The position numbers and the translations under genes are program-made. This document shows, one piece after another, positions 1 through 12,089 of a stretch of 64,000 nt of DNA (the stretch's first letter is position 1; each line of letters opens with the position of its first letter). Under the pieces are notes generated by a model that saw nothing but the letters and a program-made list of their open reading frames with translations, was not told the origin of the DNA and did no database searches. The DNA is from Reticulitermes lucifugus (lineage: Eukaryota > Arthropoda > Insecta > Blattodea > Rhinotermitidae). The DNA is taken from contig JAKCWW010000629.1 in assembly GCA_026260175.1 (NCBI GenBank), positions 1,785 to 65,784 of the forward strand, given 5' to 3'.

Positions 1-102
1 GGTGTGTCTAAAAAGTGTGATCGTGAAGCCTCGAAAAATGAAGCGGCCTAGGCCCCCAAGGGGTTGTTGAGCCATTGAAAAAAATAAATAAAAATAAAAG
101 TG
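1..102 (+). repeat. SINE family A, 3' end cut by the window edge
   Basis: Matches the 3' part of the copy at 62066-62358 (GTGTGTCTAAA..GTGAT.. CCTCGAAA.. CCTAGGC.. TTGTTGAGCCAT) and ends in an A-rich tail. The tRNA-like head lies outside the window. Confidence 0.85.
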
Positions 103-595
103 AGTAAGTTACATCAAATTTAATGAGATTATATCAGCGCTTTGTTTGTGTATGTGCTATATTAGCGACGCAGTGTGGTTCACTTCGTTAAAACGTGTAC
201 CGATTGCCGTCCAATAGCGATTTTGGAAGATACCGGTGCTGTCCGCGAAGTCAAAAAGTCTGACAGAAATATCGCTATAATTAATACGTCGTTCTTTTCA
301 GCCCGTTAGTTACAATTCACCTCTGTTACAGTATACTGAGATAGTTCCAGATATCTTTGCCCACTTACCATTTTCATGGAAACTCTGCGTCACTGAACTA
401 AGACTTGGGAACCGCCTTTATCGAAACATCAATAGCAAGTGCGGTCCATCTGCTTCACGGTGTTGTGGATTATCGGTTGTCGGTAGTCGGACGTGTGAGT
501 AGTTCACTGGATGCAGCTAATATCACGTGTATCTACAGATCATGACTCGCTGTCTTTTTTTGCAAAACAGCTTTACTATTGAATTCTAAAAGGTT
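103..595. other. No recognised feature
   Basis: CpG-containing, unremarkable sequence. No coding pattern, tRNA-like box or repeat relationship was seen. Confidence 0.5.
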
Positions 596-614
596 TTGAC
601 GATGGTATATAACA

Positions 615-718
615 TTGTGAACCACTTGTTTGTTGGACTGTGTCCATCGTCTTTAATGTTTTTAATTTTATTCACATTAAAGACGATGGACACAGTCCAA
701 GAAACAAGTGGTTCACAA
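615..718. repeat. 45-bp near-perfect hairpin
   Basis: Arms 615-659 and 674-718 are reverse complements with a single mismatch; the loop is 14 nt and T-rich. Such a stem is too long and perfect for a typical animal microRNA precursor and fits a foldback transposon remnant, a recent inverted duplication or an endogenous siRNA source. No flanking target duplication was found. Confidence 0.85.
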
Positions 719-1001
719 CTTTACTATTCTTTCACTATTTTTCGTCTTCTGGTATTGAGGATAATGCCGTTTTTCATCTTCGAGAAGACATGCCGTATAG
801 GCCCTACACTTGCGTTCCTGGATTTAAAAAAGAACGTTTACTGAGGACTTTCTGTCCAAGTATCAGCATGATATACAAGTACGATATTGTATGGGACTGC
901 GTTCACGAGCGGACGTTTGTTACCGTGGTCTAGTTTGTGATGGAGATGTTTGATTTCCTGTCAGAACAGAAATAATAATATGGCAACAGAGAAGATATTT
1001 C

Positions 1002-1033
1002 AACGCATTATTATTATTATTATTATTATTATT
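1002..1033. repeat. ATT trinucleotide microsatellite
   Basis: About ten uninterrupted ATT units. Confidence 0.95.
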
Positions 1034-1454
1034 GCATTCAAAATAAGGTTTTTAAAAGTGTTAGTTATTTGTTATGTATGATACTCCTTACGGAAGAAAA
1101 TAGGTTGAACGTGTCTGAGAACATGATGCTGAGGTTAATGTGTTTGGAATGGAGAATTGTCACCTGAGGAACTCCATAATCTGCGTTCTTTTTGAAAGTT
1201 ATTGGTGCTCGAATGAAGGAAGATGGGACCGAGCAGGCTGGTATAGGACTGCGATTTAGGAGGTCTCGGCTTAGAAACTCGGCTGGGAAACTGGCTGTCA
1301 TTATTGAGGTGTTTTGCGGTTCTGCTCACTGCCTGTAAGCAAATTCCGGGACAATACCAGAACTAGGTTACACCAGCTTCCTTCCAAATCCTTCAAAATG
1401 CATCATTCATGAATTATCCTTTCATTCGATACTACATAGTCTAAAGTAAAAAGC

Positions 1455-1725
1455 AACAAGGAGAATAGGGTGGGCGGGGCATATACCACGTATCGGAGAA
1501 ATGAGAAAGGAAACGAATGTTTCGTTCGAGTGCATAAGGGCAAAAAGACACTGGGGAGTGCCAAGCGTAGATGGGAGAATAACATTAAGACGGATTTGAG
1601 ACAAAAAACACGTTGGGGCGGCATCAACGTCTCCAGAAACTGTTCTATCAGCTCCATTCTGTAACCTCCAACACACTTTACGATTGTGATCCAACACCAG
1701 TGTTGTATGTGACTTTCACATCTTT
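1455..1725 (+). mobile_element. LINE 3'-end relic
   Basis: The + strand reads KGKKTLGSAKRRWENNIKTD then LRQ..RWGGI, the degenerate counterpart of the 'GKRPLGRPRRRWEDNIKMDL' motif found at the C-terminus of LINE reverse-transcriptase proteins in insects. The piece is 5'-truncated and lacks the polymerase domain, so it is dead. It is the same class of fragment as those at 55.2 and 50.9 kb. Confidence 0.75.
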
Positions 1726-2250
1726 CATGCATGTTACATATCCACTCCACCTTCGCTGTTGTGCTGTTCATAAAATGAAAGTATCAGCGGTATGTAATAT
1801 CTTTTGTATGTAATATCTTTTCATCCACACGATTCTACTCAGAAACTACGTAATGGCTTTCGATGGAATTGTGTATGAGCAGTCTTAGATCTACCCCTTT
1901 ACACACCAACCTTATTATTTTCTTACAAAGCAGTTTATCATACAAAAAATTATTTGTGACGTCATATGGATACCATCAAAGGTCTTCAAATTGCAACTGA
2001 AACGTCTTTGAATTTGTACAGAATATGATTCTGACCCCATGCAATGTGTGATACCTATACCGTTATTAGCTGTACGACAGTAGATTTATATCTGAGGTAA
2101 ATGAATATGAAGGCTAATGAAACTGCGTTTACCTTCAATTGTCATCACTTCCTATGTTCAGAAGACTTTTGGAGACTCGTTGCATATATGACGAGTTTAG
2201 AGGTGGGATTTAAAAAAATATATATTTTGCTTTAAATCTAAAACTGATAG
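1726..2250. other. No recognised feature
   Basis: No gene or repeat relationship seen. A CRE-like TGACGTCA occurs at about 1958; alone this is not evidence of function. Confidence 0.4.
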
Positions 2251-2259
2251 ATATGAGGA

Positions 2260-2660
2260 CGTACGTTTTGTGGTATATGATGCCTCGTCAGCTGGGAAAT
2301 ATTGAACTATGTCTCAAAGGAGCTTTCTGCTTCAATATTCAGGGTAAAAGTACTACAAGAAGAGACTTCTTCTTGAAGAAATTGAGCTTTTCCGAAACGT
2401 CGGTAAATATTTACCAGTCCAGAGGGCCCATATCCCAGAAGGTTGGAATCTTCATCGACACCGCTGTGATAACCACAGATGTCGCAATGATCGAGATGGC
2501 TCTTGATGGGTTCATGGTAGGCCTTTACTACTGCGGCGATGACCTTCGTGTTTCGTAATGTCATGGAGATGGTGTTTATTAGTCGTGATCTTACTAAACT
2601 TGGCATTGACTTTGAACAGACGTTCTTCCTAATTGACTGTACAAATTTTACACCTGCTGA
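2260..2660 (-). repeat. Dispersed repeat of the ETSV/YRRFGG family (G)
   Basis: The minus strand reads GYHSGVDEDSNLLGYGPSG then LVNIYRRFGK, and the plus strand contains CCGAAACGTCGGTAAAT followed by CCCAGAAG. These are the hallmarks of the foldback family seen most completely at 51880-52066. The open frames here are by-products of the repeat, not a gene. Confidence 0.65.
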
Positions 2661-2886
2661 GGTAGCAGATTTTGCAGTCACTATGACTAGCTATACTTCT
2701 CTCGTTTAACTTTATTCCTTGTTACAAAACTTTCATTCTGCAGTTGGCATGACTACCATTATCCGCGTCACAGTATATTTATTTGGTGCGTAAACATTAG
2801 AGTAACAACTTTATACTTGACGCCTCTTTCTTAAACATGCAAATTTAATAACAGAAGTGGAAAGCTGTGTCCTGTGAGATCACAGG

Positions 2887-2930
2887 CCTAGAGATTCTGC
2901 AGATACGTTGGTATCTGCAGAATCTCTAGG
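2887..2930. repeat. Perfect 20-bp inverted repeat with 4-nt loop
   Basis: 2887-2906 and 2911-2930 are exact reverse complements around GTTG. It could be a terminator-like fold, a foldback scar or a sequencing/assembly foldback. Confidence 0.9.
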
Positions 2931-3463
2931 TCATTCAGTTTGACGATGATCTGTTGGAAAATAATCGCACTGTATATACACTGTATAGAATTACAAAATC
3001 TTATTCGTTGTATTTTGTTAAATATAAAACGAATCGAAAAGTATATCAACTAAATAGTTCTGGTCATGTGCCTGTTATGTACACGTAAGCATACACCTTT
3101 ATTCCACTATGAGTAATTTTTCAGAAAATCGGTACATTTCAGATTGAGTACTGTAGGAGTTACATTTTACCATAACGGTTCAAAATTAAATTCGCCGAAT
3201 AACTTTTTGCTGTGGACTTTTACTGTGTCAGTTTATAGAAGGTATATTTTCGAAACAAAGCATTCAGAGAGGCAGGCATCATGTCGCTACTAGATGTGTT
3301 TGATGCACTTGCCACAGGGTTTCCAATTAAGAGTTGAGCAGAGAATTTGCAAAGGCATGTCAACATTCGGGTCTTACATTTTGGAAAGAAGGAATTTTTC
3401 ACGCTTGCTTTTAACCACTGCGTTCCATACAGAAAGAGTAGCAGGAATTACAAATTAAAGGGC

Positions 3464-3633
3464 CAGAGGCGTGCACAAATTTTCCAAAATCTGCGAGCCA
3501 CCTCAAAATTCTAGGCACCAGAAGGGTGACACGAAGCGAGTTCCATACTGAGGACCCACAAATATTAGACGCCATTGTATACACTTAGTCGCCACGGCGA
3601 CATGGCGACCGGGATTTGTGCACCCCTACCCTG
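3464..3633. mobile_element. Short MITE, hAT-like terminal repeats (family H, copy 1)
   Basis: Begins CAGAGGCGTGCACAAAT and ends with the complement of CAGGGTAGGGGTGCACAAAT; 170 bp, non-coding. A second, inverted and truncated copy lies at 31387-31512, which confirms it as a mobile family. No clear target duplication was found. CAG-type ends suggest hAT; the autonomous partner is not in the window. Confidence 0.7.
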
Positions 3634-4019
3634 CGGTAAGAGCACGTTCAGATCTGCAGCCAAAGGATGTCACGCATCTGCATAGGCCTATATAAGTTAT
3701 GTAAGCATTTTTCGCTAATTTAAATTCCGAACGAACGAAAGAGCCTACAAAACTACTGCCACTAGTTTTAACTAACAGCCGCTCATTCTAACGCAGTGAT
3801 TTCGAAAGACATAAGAATTTAGTTATCAGGCTTAAGGAAGCTGCGAAAGTTTGATAGTTCCGATGAACATGGCAACGAACTGACTCGAGTTAACATGCAC
3901 ACAGGTGTTCTGCTGCGTAGTATGACGGATAGAGCTAACACGGCACGACCAAGCAAGTGGTAGGAGTGGTGACAATATTTTGATGTGTTTGTGTGAAGTG
4001 AATGGTTACTTGATGCATC

Positions 4020-4095
4020 AACAGTTTTAACATTCAAAAATTCTTCATTCTACCCACACTGTATTTATGTGTATTGTATTTATATTAGAACAAAC
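4020..4095 (+). repeat. Old dispersed repeat I fragment
   Basis: Contains the ACACTGTATTTATGTGTATTG core followed by AGAACAAAC that recurs at 21.6, 25.7, 30.9, 38.4, 39.8 and 62.0 kb. The family's class is unknown. Confidence 0.5.
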
Positions 4096-4857
4096 ACCGA
4101 CTTTTGCCTTATATAACATAAATTAATTTGTTTTTTTAACCGAGATGAAAAGTGTTTACTGCGCGGTACGAACTGGATCTTTAAATGAAACAGTTTACGC
4201 TTCGTCTTTAAAGGGTTAAGCAAAGTCAAAAGAGAGTAACCGGATTAGAAAGCTACAAAGAAACCAACAGAGGCAATAAAAAATACAAAAATATTACGGG
4301 CGCCTTTTGCAACAGTATGGCGCAATACATTACGCGCAAAATGATGGAATTAATTCTGCGTTTAGAAGCAGTAACAATACATGCAGTAAATTACATTTCG
4401 TATTAATATTAGGCTTATATAAAGGACAAGCAGCTAAGCACCTTATGCATCACCATGTTGCAAGAGTTATGTGGCTAAATAATGACGTTTTCTTACAGCG
4501 CAATGATTTTGTTTTCACTTTTAATTAAACCCACATTCTACAGTACGCGTATTTTGGCACTTTATCGGGCTATAGTTAAGACAGAAAAGAACTATGTTAT
4601 ACACTGTATTTTCAAAAATGTTAGTACTAAATACACCACCCTGTTAGACGAAGCCGCTGTAAACTGGAAGCGAATCAGACTATCGAAAGCTATATATATC
4701 GATTCGGAATTTGGTCTTACATTTAATTACTAGTTTCCTGTCTGTGGCTATTTAGTTGTTGTATGGTAACTACTGTCCAGCTCAAAACATTCAAAGAACA
4801 TCATAAAAAAACCTATTAACAAAATGTCTCTGCAGCAACAAGCAGATATTTAGAGCC
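4096..4857. other. No recognised feature
   Basis: AT-rich; short open frames only, with no family resemblance. Confidence 0.4.
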
Positions 4858-4934
4858 CATTAAAAGTTTTAGACACCAACTTATGCACTATATTCTCATA
4901 AGTAAGTCAATTACCCCTAAAACTTTTAATTAGT
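4858..4934. mobile_element. Deletion derivative of foldback MITE K
   Basis: TTAAAAGTTTTAGACACCAAC followed by CTATATTCTCATAAGTAAGT matches the left arm of the element at 52269-52478 and runs straight into the outer tip of the right arm (AAAACTTTTAATTAG). The centre is lost. Confidence 0.75.
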
Positions 4935-5944
4935 TACCAAGATGCATGGTGAACATAACGTGACATTTAGAGCCAATATTATAGGCATGTATAGGAGGGC
5001 CGCCTTTACAGTCTCCATGTAGAGACGGACTCCATGAAAAGTATAACTGGTTTAATTTCACCATTTCGTAAAGAATATTCTGCTGACGAGGGGTATGACT
5101 TCTTGTGTGCGTTAACATACATTGGACTGGCGTCTTTCCAAGAACATTCTCGTTCTCTAGTTTCATGAACCTACCCCTGTCATGACGTCAGGATCGCAGT
5201 GCAGTATAAATTACTGAGAGAGGTAAATGTATCGGTCGTTGTGATTTCAGTGTGGTGCAGGACGGTTGGCATTGAAGGGCGGAAGGAATACCAAAGGTAA
5301 TATTTGTGGTGTCTTTTTTGGGAATTGTGTACCATCTCTTAAAATTGTATGAGTAATTATAATGGTATAAAGCCACCAAGCAATATTTGTCCGTTTTGAA
5401 GTACAGTAATAGTGACGAACTTGTAGTGCCAATGTCACCGCTAAAATTCCCGTTATGGAAATGATGGCATTGCATTTTCTTTGTAGTTGAAATTTTTTTT
5501 TCAAATATGTGTCTCTGTGGTACGAATACTGCAAGGGCATACTACTTTTGCGACTGTGGTACTTTACTTTGTCCTTTTCCGGAGAACAAATGTGAACGAA
5601 CTATGTTGAACCGTAATTACAAAATGGCCCACGTGCACATTCCTGATATCTTTCAGGGCAGATTGTCATGATGCAAAACATTTTTGGCCTAATAGTACCC
5701 TTGTTTCAGATACAAATATAAATCCATAGTAATATCTATGTTACGGTGTTTGAGAAAACTATAGTTACATCATGCACCCAACACACTTAATACGTGGTTT
5801 TATAGTATTCGTAATGTAGTATAGGCAAATTCTTGTACAGAGTAGAGGTGAGATAATGCCCATTCACCATTGATGGGCATTCATCTGTTGAAAGCAACGC
5901 TTGACATAGGTACCAGATGCTCTATCATCCTGGACTCTGTGTAT
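4935..5944. other. No recognised feature; CpG content drops near 5.6 kb
   Basis: No gene or repeat identified. CG dinucleotides are frequent up to about 5.6 kb and rare beyond. Confidence 0.4.
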
Positions 5945-6020
5945 TGTCCACACATGCTTTGTAATGGGAACACTGTGTTTTATGGGAAGTAGGAACTGCA
6001 TTTTGACATAGTATTTGGAT
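5945..6020 (+). repeat. Old dispersed repeat I fragment
   Basis: TTTGTAATGGGAACACTGTGT followed by GTAGGAACTGCATTTT matches the 3' half of repeat I (TTTGTAATGGAGACAGAGTTT..GAGGTAGGAACTGAATTTTT). Confidence 0.5.
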
Positions 6021-7785
6021 GAACATCAGGCTTCACTTGGCATTTAAGTAAAATGGCCAAATGTGTCAGAACAATGTGAACTAAATTGGTGTGGCATAGG
6101 GTTCACTAAATGTAAGGCCATCCAAAAATCTGAAGTTTAAAAAGTATGATGTATATCCTGTAATTGGCCAAAGAACTGTGACCTGGTACATTTACCACTG
6201 TTATGTATTTTAATGGTTTGTTAGGTGACCTGATATCAAACCTGTAGTTCATTTGAAAGTGGAAAGAGCACACCATGAGCTTATGAATGATACATATAAG
6301 AAGTCTTGTAGCTTACATAGAAAATGTGTGGCAATTTTTCAGTAAGCTTTTATATAGAAATAATGCTGTAAGGCAGAGTTTTTGAACATTTTTCAGTTGA
6401 AATACTCCATGTTCTAAAAGTGAAACTTCTCATGCCTGTTGTCAATGGTAAATTTTAATCTCAAAATTGCATGTTATTATAAAACAACATACAGGATTTT
6501 ATAACAAAATTAATTTATTTAATACATAAAAGTGTTTGTACAGAAGAAAATTGTCGAGATGATTAGGTCATTCTTACAGATATTTAACAATTTATGGAAT
6601 ATATACACACAACACACACATACTGTATATACTTTTATGTGGTCCATGTACCACCTATAGGTGCTTGTATCCCCAGTTCAGAACCACTACTGTAAGACGA
6701 CAGAAGGTAAAGTTCTGCTGTGCTGTTTGACATGGCATAATAATCATTATTTTTAGAAGAGGCAGTCATAAATATGGAACTGCAGTAACTATAGCTGTAT
6801 GTGTGTGTGTTTGTTTGCAGAGTGTGAGGTGGGTCTATTCAGCAGCAGTTGAGATGTTATTGAAGCTGACATCACGCTGTAAGAACTGCGTCAGTGTCAG
6901 TGCCAGTGAGAACACGATGGGATGGTGAAAGAATGCTAGTATGGAGTGAACTACTGACAGACTTAACAAGGTAACAAGATCAGTGTTAAGCCTTTCGTCT
7001 GATTTATACTGCCAGATTAGAGGAAAGGAATGTGTGTCTTATTTCTCCAGTCCATCGTTAACAAAGCAGGTAATTAGAATCAAACACACAGGAAGCTGTG
7101 TTTTCTGTTTTGTAACCTCAGAATATTTTATTGATAGTACAGCCCAGTTGAACATGACATTATACATTGAATTGCACAATATTCTCAAATAAATAAAGTA
7201 TGTAATGTGATCATCAACATCAGACATTTATTTATTAATTTAAAGCATGTCTTGTTAGGGTCCTAAAGAACTAGAGCATACAGGTCTTAATGTGTTTGTC
7301 ATGAGTCACTGTGCAGATTTTTCAGTGCTTTGTTGCACAGATTAATGAATCATGTCAAAGCAACACAGGATGCTGAGCTTGTAGACCCTGTAGAAGGAAT
7401 TGAAAATACCAGATAGCCCTCCTACCTCTGTAAATGTTTTACATGAAAAATTCTAAATAAATTTCCCCCTTTTTTGGGGAGGGAGAGGTGGTCATGACAG
7501 CCTGCAAGAATAGCCACAACAGAATGTCAGTATAATGAACACCTGCAAACTGAAAAATTATATACATTTAGTGAAATTTTATTTCAGTGAAAGACAATAA
7601 AGCATATTAACAAATTAAGTATTATTGTCTAAGACACTGTATTTGTGTCAAATAAGTGACACACAGCATGTTCATTGTGATGTTATTAAGCATAAAAACA
7701 GTTGTTCATATCTTACAGTTAACAACATAAACTACAGCCACAACAAATAAATTAGAAGTGATCATTTTTATAGATTTTCCTGTTA
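6021..7785. other. CpG-poor sequence with no recognised gene
   Basis: TG/CA-rich, very few CG. No coding exon or classified repeat was seen. A CA/TG-rich tract lies at about 6605-6625. Confidence 0.4.
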
Positions 7786-8405
7786 TGACCTTAAAAACGA
7801 AGTTTCTGGTCTTTTTGGTGTGATTTTGCATGTACTTGTAAAGAGAAAGTCAGTTTTGTTTCTGGTTGTCATTGAGCAGATGGAGCACAATTTTTTAAAT
7901 CTTCAGTTACAATGCAAGTCCTACTAATGTTGCAGATACATTAATCATATGTAGTCTGTTCTCATGGGTGACTTGATGCAGTTTTCCCACATTTCCATCA
8001 GTTTGACTTGATGGGGGACTGAACTTTCAGAATCCTCAACCAAAAGTTTGGTCACTTTTGAAACATAAATACTGTTCATTGGCATCATCACGGAATGCTT
8101 TTTTTAAAGCATTTCATAAGTCTCAGAAACTGGTTTCCCAAGGTTAAAATTAAACTTTATGCAAAGCCTCTATACCTTAAGGTCTGCAATTTCACTTGGC
8201 TACAACAATTGCAGAACACATGCAAGACAAGGACTGTTGAACATCAATTGCAAATAAATACAATAAACAAAATTCTGTTAAGCGACTCTCACCACACTAA
8301 TTCACAAGATATTAATGAGGCTGTACCTGTTGGCACATAGCTGCATTATGTCTGGTTAACATTCCATAGGGGCAGCAGTCCAGAAACTTTGTCTCATACC
8401 TCATA
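7786..8405. repeat. Old low-copy repeat J, copy 1
   Basis: Collinear with 28290-29330: AAGTTTCTG..CCTTTTT, CAGTTTTGTTTCTG, AATCCTCA..CAAA.TTTGG.CACTTTTGAAAC, CCTTAAGGTCT, CCACACTAATTCACAA and GTCCAGAAACTTT occur in the same order in both. The second copy carries a tandem duplication and a SINE insertion that this one lacks. Its nature (duplicated 3'UTR or old transposon) is unknown. Confidence 0.65.
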
Positions 8406-9335
8406 TACATCAAAGTCAAAATCAAATGTGTTTGTTACCTTCTTTTTCAAACTTATTTGTACATTATACATAGAAGATCTGATTGCATTTCTATCTGCCC
8501 TTGCATTGTGTTAACAGTGCAAGGGCCACTAAGCTGACTTAAAGCATGTGAGTATAGTACTGCTGTGGCCTAATAACATTAGCTGTATTTTGGGGTTCTC
8601 TCACTTCATTCTTTTTCTGAGGCTGTGTAAAGCTTGTACCAAAATGTTGATGAACGCAGGATACCTTGGGTTATACATTTCAGTGTAAGTATGCCTCAAA
8701 ATTTCTTACCATATTGTTCACTCTAAAATTCCCAACCATAAAAAGTGAAATGTAAAACTACAAACATATGCATCTTCAGCCAGTAGTAAAAATTGTTTTG
8801 GGTGAAGGGGCCAAACGTTGGCAGTCAAGTGGTTATCTCAGCACAGCAGGTCTTAAAACCAGTAAGGCTGTGAAGCTCAAAACTGTCAAAAGCTCAATAC
8901 ATAAATCTGAGTAAATACAGTACAATCATAGATCTGTGCTTCTGTTTCAAGACTACTGTGAAGTCCTGGGTTTCATCAGAGAACTGAACTGCCTTCTCCT
9001 GACAGTGACTGCATTCACAGTGACAAGTTCTTTGAAAAAATATTTAACCTTGCCACAAAGCATTCTGTGCATTTCCTGAACTTCTTGTCCCATTAACATG
9101 AGGTTTCTGTAGGTCTATGACTCACAACTAGTCTGAAAAATAAATTGTTTAGATGTCTGTATTTTGCCCTATATAAGTTGACATTCATATTAATAATAAT
9201 AATAATAATAATAAATACAAATGAGACTAGGAATAGTGTGATAGTATTAATACTTAGCAGGCAGGCATTAAAGGCACCATACTAAGAATAAAGCAAGCCT
9301 TAAATAATTTGGGTATTATGGTAGTAATAGCATAG
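8406..9335. other. CpG-poor sequence; one AAT microsatellite
   Basis: No gene seen. An AAT/TAA trinucleotide run lies at about 9191-9213. Confidence 0.5.
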
Positions 9336-9344
9336 ATTATGTTC

Positions 9345-9885
9345 TTACTTGTAGATACGAGGCTATGTAGTCAGGGTCAGTCGTGAAGATGGTGGCCATT
9401 CTTTCCCCTCAGACTTGTGGTGCTTGGGGAAACTACATGGTATCACATCCTAGAAGACCTAATGTCAAAATTCTTGGCCACTGAGAGATCTGATGCATAG
9501 CTAACTGTTTTGTATTGCTACAATTCTGGGGAAGGGATCAGATTATAAGTTTCCTTAGAAATGAACCTCATTGCTGTTCACAGTGTTACACTAATGTTTT
9601 GTGTGAGAGCATAAATGTCAAAATTGTCACTACATTTTGCACTGAAGAAAACCATGTTCTGAGTTGTGTCACCATGTAGTGTGTTAGATATGCACCAAAA
9701 TTTCAGGGGAATCTGCTGCCTTTGTCATCAGGGTGATGGAGACAGGAGGTTCCTCTGAAATGTCTGAGCGTATTTGCCGTGCTACAGTAGGGGCATGTCC
9801 CAGAAGGTGGGTTTCTTCAGTCGCCACTCTGAGAACCTCAAATCTCACTTGATAATTGCACTTAATGCAAGTCCCTGAAATCTTG
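9345..9885 (+). repeat. Two decayed ETSV-family (G) pieces
   Basis: 9400-9480 (ACTACATGGTATCACATCCTAGAAGAC) and 9740-9885 (CCTCTGAAATGTCTG..CCCAGAAGGTGGG..GAACCTCAAATCTCAC) align with the 3' flank of family G copies at 50.0 and 52.0 kb. CG positions appear as TG or CA, as expected after methylation decay. Confidence 0.5.
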
Positions 9886-10681
9886 GTGAATCTTGATATT
9901 TTAATTTACCAAACCCAAAAATATCTAAGAAGATGCAGTGGGATAGAGAATTTAATGTCCTCTACATTGGTCTTCTAGGAAGAGCCATTTGTGAGAATAT
10001 TGACTTTGCTGTTCATGTATTGCACAGGTCAATTTTGTTAAAATATTTACCATATTAATGAGCATTTGAAATAAAGCTACTGGAACTAACATCTCCATTT
10101 TATGTTATACAACACTTTCTCAAAGTACTGTTAAATGTTTAATTTCCCATCAAATGTCTGTGAACACAATCACATCCAAATTATGGTACAGGCAACCTGC
10201 AGGCCTTTTGACTTCATTGGTTCCTTCTGTATGTTGGTTGCAAAGCAAGCTGTCGTGATTTGTACCCAAATTTTGCAAATGTGCAGTGTTATAGACTACA
10301 TTTCCTTTCCTGGAAACCCATTTCAAACCTCAAATATATCAATTGATCATGAATACTAGTATAAATCAAAACAAAATAAAACACAGATACTGTGTATGCT
10401 TTCAGAAATACTGAGTAAAGACAAACACTTAATACAAAAGCAGAGGATATGCAGTACAGTTGAAAATTCTTAAACAGATATCACAAGACATTCATTGAAG
10501 ATATTTTGATGGGGAGGCCACTGGGTCATCTGAAACATCAGAATTTAATCTTATTGCAAGAGTAGTGGAGCACTAGACTGGGAGGGGGGGGACTCAGTTC
10601 AAACTGTTGCTTTGGGGGGAGGGGAGTATTCTGCTCGTGCTTCTTAGGGATACGAGTTTTAGCCGTTACGGGGGGGGGGGG
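9886..10681. other. No gene; G-rich tracts at 10580-10680
   Basis: The final 100 bases hold runs of 7, 6 and 12 or so G residues immediately outside the hAT element that follows. G-runs like these are also prone to sequencing error. Confidence 0.4.
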
Positions 10682-10689
10682 CCTTTTTA

Positions 10690-12081
10690 TAGTGCCGGCG
10701 TGAACATTTGCTGGACAGGGACACAAACACAATAACAGAAAAAAATGAGGAGAAAACGTGAATTTATTCACGTCACGTACAAAAGAAATACAAGCTGCAG
10801 CAGCCACAGCCAGTTTTAAGAATACGTATTGATATTATAGACTTTACCTGGCCCTTTTGGAAGCAAATTCGCAGATTATATAGATATAATTTAAAATTTT
10901 CGGAGTTTCGTTTTAGATTGATAACAATGATACGAAAAAAAGTGCTCCTGACCAATTGTCGATTGATTTTTTTCGTATACTGCGTAACTTTAAATTTTAA
11001 GAACGATCGCTCCGCTGAAGCTATTGTAACGGGTGCTGTTAGCAATATCTTTAAAGCTATAATCACATTTGGATCGATTCTTGAGGTTTTTATTGATCAT
11101 ACATTTTGGTGCGTTGCAGCTTGTACAGTTCTCTGGTATAATACTTCGTAACATTTTCACTTCCTCAAGTCCAACCATTTCATCGATACCTCCTAATGCT
11201 AGATGTAATTCTTTATAACTTTCTGAAATATCAGTTGCACTCATTACATTTACAGTAATTTGTTCATGTTATATAAAAACCATGTATTCGCCATGTGTCT
11301 TGTACGTTTCGAAACTTCGTTTGAAAGACATGTTTGTGGTATGTTATTTTTAAGAAATAGTTAATTCTGAAATTATTCTTCAGCATCTGCTGTTAGTTCA
11401 TCGGCTCCTTCGTACTGGAGTAGCTTTCTTGCCTTGCTTCGATGGGCTGTTTTAAATTCTGATTCTGTATTTCATTTATGTGCAAGTTCTTTAACTCTGA
11501 CCAAAGAATTTGTAAACACGGAATCCCTATATTCAAAATAGAGTAAAACCTCTTTCCGATGAACTGTGGCGATATCTGTATGCATGGTGAGACTTTGTAA
11601 TCCTTTACCGGAAAAATTTACTTTTGACAACAAATCGCACCAAACAGTTCGGCGTACAATAAATTCAAATATGATCAGTTGCTGTTCGCTTTTAATTCTA
11701 TTAGCAGATCTCCTATTAACCATTTCAGCTAAAGCAGCTAGAAAATTTGGAACCTGCAATCGTATCTATCCGACATTCCTATCTTGTTTCCGATGGGGTT
11801 TCGGGGGACAAGTATTTCACGTTTTTTTAAATGCCCCAACTATACATCGACAATGCAAACGCGTATATATATTTTTAAATGAAAAAAAAAATTACGTGCT
11901 TTAACTGAAGACTTCGCAGCATCTCCAAGAAGTAAATTTTAAGTTGTGGCTTCCACAAGGAACATAAATTTTCACGTACATGACATCGCCATCCGGTCGT
12001 CCGTTATTTCATAGGATTGACCCTGACCATCGCGGCACAGAAACAGCAGCGGGGCGGTGCCGGGTTCAGACGCCGGCCCTG
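10690..12081 (-). mobile_element. hAT DNA transposon, internally deleted, with 8-bp target duplication
   Basis: Ends are inverted: (T/C)AGNGCCGGCGT..GAAC at 10690 reading inward and its complement ending CCGGCCCTG at 12081. Flanks are CCTTTTTA (10682-10689) and CCTTTGTA (12082-12089), 7 of 8 matching, the size hAT elements produce. The minus strand carries transposase pieces: EFKTAHRSKARKLLQYEGAD (about 11360-11470), a region at 11244-10990 (ELHLALGGIDEM..), and the C-terminal dimerisation motif ALKILLTAPVTIASAERSF (about 11066-11000), as in zinc-finger MYM-type/hAT proteins. At 1.39 kb with the frames interrupted and the N-terminal part missing, it is non-autonomous and dead. Confidence 0.88.
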
Positions 12082-12089
12082 CCTTTGTA

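Noticed and set aside
615-718. microRNA gene
   Set aside because: The stem is too long and too perfect; without small-RNA data only a hairpin can be claimed.
2307-2681. 124-codon minus frame with GYHSGVDEDSNLLGY
   Set aside because: Translation of a dispersed family G repeat, seen again elsewhere in the window.
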